Shown here piece after piece: positions 62,340 through 64,000 of a stretch of DNA of 64,000 nucleotides; position 1 is the stretch's first letter, and every line of letters begins with the position of its first letter. The stretch comes from Streptomyces platensis (GTDB taxonomy: Bacteria > Actinomycetota > Actinomycetes > Streptomycetales > Streptomycetaceae). The translations under genes and the position numbers were made by a program. Location: NCBI RefSeq assembly GCF_008704855.1, contig NZ_CP023691.1:7812001-7876000 (forward strand), read 5' to 3'. Under the pieces are notes generated by a model. It was not told the origin of the DNA, searched no databases, and saw only the letters and a program-made list of their open reading frames with translations.

Positions 62340-63317
62340 ATGTCGCCGATCACCGTCGTGGAGGGGCGGCGCCTCTCGCTGACCAACCTGGACAAGGTCC
62401 TCTATCCCGAGACCGGCACCACCAAGGGTGAGGTGCTGCACTACTGCACCACCACCGCGGGCCCGCTGCTCGCCCACCTCCACGACCGGCCGCTCTCCTT
62501 CCTGCGCTACCCCGACGGGCCGGACGGCCAGCGCTTCTTCACCAAGAACGTTCCGCCCGGCACGCCCTCCTGGGTGACGACGTGCGAGGTCCCCCATTCG
62601 AGGTCGGGGCCCACCCGGCAGGTGCTGCTCCAGGACCTGCCCGCGCTCGTCTGGGCCGCCAACCTGGTCGTCGAACTGCACACCCCGCAGTGGACCCGGC
62701 AGGCGCCGGGCATCGCCGACCGGCTCGTCTTCGACCTCGACCCCGGCGCCCCGGCCACCATCGTGGAGTGCTGCACCGCGGCACAGTGGCTGCACGACCG
62801 GCTGGCCGCCGACGGCCTCGATGTCTACGCCAAGACCAGCGGCTCCAAGGGCCTGCACCTCATCGTGCCCGTCGAGCCCACGCCGTCCGAGCGGACCACC
62901 GCCTACGCCAGAAGCCTCGCCGTCGAGGCCGCGGCGGCCCTCCCGGACCTGGTCGTGCACAAGATGACCAAGGCGCTGCGCCCCGGCAAGGTCTTCATCG
63001 ACTTCTCCCAGAACGCCGCCGCCAAGACCACCGCGGTCGCCTACACCCTGCGCGCCCGTGCCACCCCCACCGTCTCCGCCCCGGTCACCTGGGACGAGAT
63101 CGCCGGATGCACTGAGCCGCGGCAACTCACCTTTCTCTTCGACGAGATCGAGCCCCGCTGTGCCCGGTACGGCGATCTGCTCGCCCCGCTCCTCGACCCG
63201 GACCGCGCCCGCCCGCTGCCCGCCGCCGCGTCCCGTCGGCCGGGAACGGCCCGGGGTGAGCCCCGGGCCGGTGGCGGGCCGGCCGGCCGCTCACACCGCG
63301 TGCGGCCGTGGCCATGA
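62340..63317 (+). CDS. LigD-type NHEJ polymerase/primase
   Basis: The 325-residue protein matches the stand-alone polymerase (PolDom) part of LigD: GRRLSLTNLDKVLYPETGTTKGE near the start, RYPDGPDGQRFFTKNVP, the metal-binding DRLVFDLDPG, and TSGSKGLHLIVPVEP. It fills gaps and adds ribonucleotides at Ku-bound ends. Ligase and nuclease domains are absent, so ligation must come from another gene. The Pro/Arg-rich C-terminal tail of about 35 residues overlaps the convergent gene by 27 bp. Confidence 0.93.
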   Translation: MSPITVVEGRRLSLTNLDKVLYPETGTTKGEVLHYCTTTAGPLLAHLHDRPLSFLRYPDGPDGQRFFTKNVPPGTPSWVTTCEVPHSRSGPTRQVLLQDLPALVWAANLVVELHTPQWTRQAPGIADRLVFDLDPGAPATIVECCTAAQWLHDRLAADGLDVYAKTSGSKGLHLIVPVEPTPSERTTAYARSLAVEAAAALPDLVVHKMTKALRPGKVFIDFSQNAAAKTTAVAYTLRARATPTVSAPVTWDEIAGCTEPRQLTFLFDEIEPRCARYGDLLAPLLDPDRARPLPAAASRRPGTARGEPRAGGGPAGRSHRVRPWP

Positions 63318-63719
63318 CGCGCGTGCGGCGGTCCCGAGCCAGTTGATGACGGCACCGGCCGTGGTGTCGCCCAGGGCCGCGATCTGCGCCAGAGCGGCCA
63401 GGTCCCCGTCCGTCGGAGCCACACCGGCCGCGGTCAGCGCCGCCTGGAGGTCCTGCCGCCGGCGATCGGGCAGGGCCACCGGCCCCTGCCGCTGCTCCTC
63501 GGGGCGCGGGGGCAGGAACGGGCGGTCCTGCGGCTGCCGGGGGCCGAAGGAAAGCCGGTCCTCAGGGCGCGGCGGCGGCAGCACATGGTCCACACGGGAC
63601 GGGGGCGGCGCCCCCTGCGGATCCATGGGCGCGCCGAGGCGTTCCTCGGGGCGCGGGGGAGCGAGCACATAATCCGGCGTCACGCCGTACGGCGGGGGAG
63701 TGGGGCGAAAGTGCGCCAT
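63291..63719 (-). CDS. Proline-rich hypothetical protein with internal repeats
   Basis: In the 142-residue protein the first 90 residues carry three or four copies of a P-P-R-P-E-(E/D)-R-L/Q motif (APPRPEERLGAP, PPPRPEDRLSFG, LPPRPEEQRQGP). The last 50 form a helical domain (LQAALTAAGVAPTDGDLAAL AQIAALGDTTAGAVINWL). ATG 63719 has GGAGG four bases before it, and codon use is coding-like. Its 3' end overlaps the ligD-type gene. No family is recognised. Confidence 0.6.
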   Translation of the reverse strand: MAHFRPTPPPYGVTPDYVLAPPRPEERLGAPMDPQGAPPPSRVDHVLPPPRPEDRLSFGPRQPQDRPFLPPRPEEQRQGPVALPDRRRQDLQAALTAAGVAPTDGDLAALAQIAALGDTTAGAVINWLGTAARASWPRPHAV

Positions 63720-63840
63720 GGGGCCTCCACAACTCACGGTCCGAAGAATCCAAGGGATTCGGAGAATGCGGCTGTCACTTCTCCGGAAGCCGGGCGGCGC
63801 CTGTTCGGTTGCGCACGGTGCGTGAGTTCACCCGATGGGC

Positions 63841-64000
63841 TCAAGGGCTGCCGCCGTCCTCGTCTCGTTCGACCTCCGCACCGCCGTGGCGGTCGTTCAT
63901 CACCCGGACTTCGCCGCTGCGGCCCATCGGCTGGCCGAACTGCTCGCCCCCGGCGGCCGCGGGACCGGCCCCGCCGCGCCGAAAGCATTCAACTCGCCGA
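63841..64000 (-). CDS. C-terminal end of a hypothetical gene (5' part beyond window)
   Basis: The minus frame stays open from the right edge to a TGA at 63841-63843 and reads GGEQFGQPMGRSGEVRVMND RHGGAEVERDEDGGSP at its end, a natural-looking acidic C-terminus. The competing frames here are Arg-rich or contain stops. Function cannot be given. Confidence 0.45.
   Translation of the reverse strand, partial: RRVECFRRGGAGPAAAGGEQFGQPMGRSGEVRVMNDRHGGAEVERDEDGGSP

Overview
The window is high-GC actinobacterial DNA that reads as a Streptomyces chromosome. The third codon positions are GC-rich, GTG and TTG starts are common, coupled genes overlap by GTGA/ATGA, and Streptomyces-specific genes are present (smeA/sffA, rbpA with a SigR-type promoter, a chitinase with DasR-like boxes). 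Positions 1-17.2 kb match the layout of the oxytetracycline locus, so the source is probably a tetracycline producer such as S. rimosus or a relative. That identification rests on recalled gene order and families, not on a search.

1-17.2 kb: type II polyketide cluster. Read right to left, the genes are KS-alpha, chain-length factor, ACP, asparagine-synthetase-type amidotransferase, flavin hydroxylase, methyltransferase, ABM monooxygenase, acyl-CoA ligase, NTF2-like cyclase candidate, ketoreductase, didomain aromatase and a second flavin oxygenase that runs off the left edge. This is the order oxyA to oxyL. To the right lie a MarR repressor, a DHA2 exporter and a SARP activator, matching otrR, otrB and otcR. 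The amidotransferase would supply the malonamyl starter, the minimal PKS builds the chain, KR and aromatase shape the first ring, and methyltransferase and oxygenases tailor pretetramid. The late genes (second cyclase, aminotransferase, N-methyltransferase, OxyS-type oxygenase, otrA) are not in the window.

17.2-25.3 kb: a TetR-like remnant, then a minus-strand operon with PgsB/CapB and PgsC/CapC homologues (poly-gamma-glutamate synthase), an NlpC/P60-like exported enzyme, a GT39-type membrane glycosyltransferase and a large four-TM sensor-like membrane protein. No PgsA is seen.

26-37.3 kb: accessory zone. It holds a secreted PAF-acetylhydrolase-like lipase with a decayed hydrolase beside it; fragments of an IS5-type transposase, a tyrosine integrase, a GNAT acetyltransferase and an MFS protein; a 1619-residue secreted polymorphic toxin (ALF-like region, ricin-type lectin, long Ala-rich coiled coil, HINT protease, RNase A-like C-terminal toxin) with an adjacent CdiI-type immunity gene; an IS110 fragment; a broken zinc-ribbon repeat gene; and a relic resembling a Ku C-terminal tail.

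37.5-64 kb: conserved chromosomal genes. These are aldehyde dehydrogenase with a GAF regulator, GH18 chitinase, an acyl-CoA dehydrogenase/hypothetical/phosphotransferase cassette, an Lrp regulator and amidohydrolase, apolipoprotein N-acyltransferase with polyprenol-phosphate-mannose synthase, FxsA, RbpA, an MFS/GDPD/YczE operon facing a MocR regulator, the sporulation pair smeA-sffA, YchJ, an S4 protein, and a divergent Ku/LigD-polymerase NHEJ pair. No tRNA, rRNA or CRISPR array was recognised.
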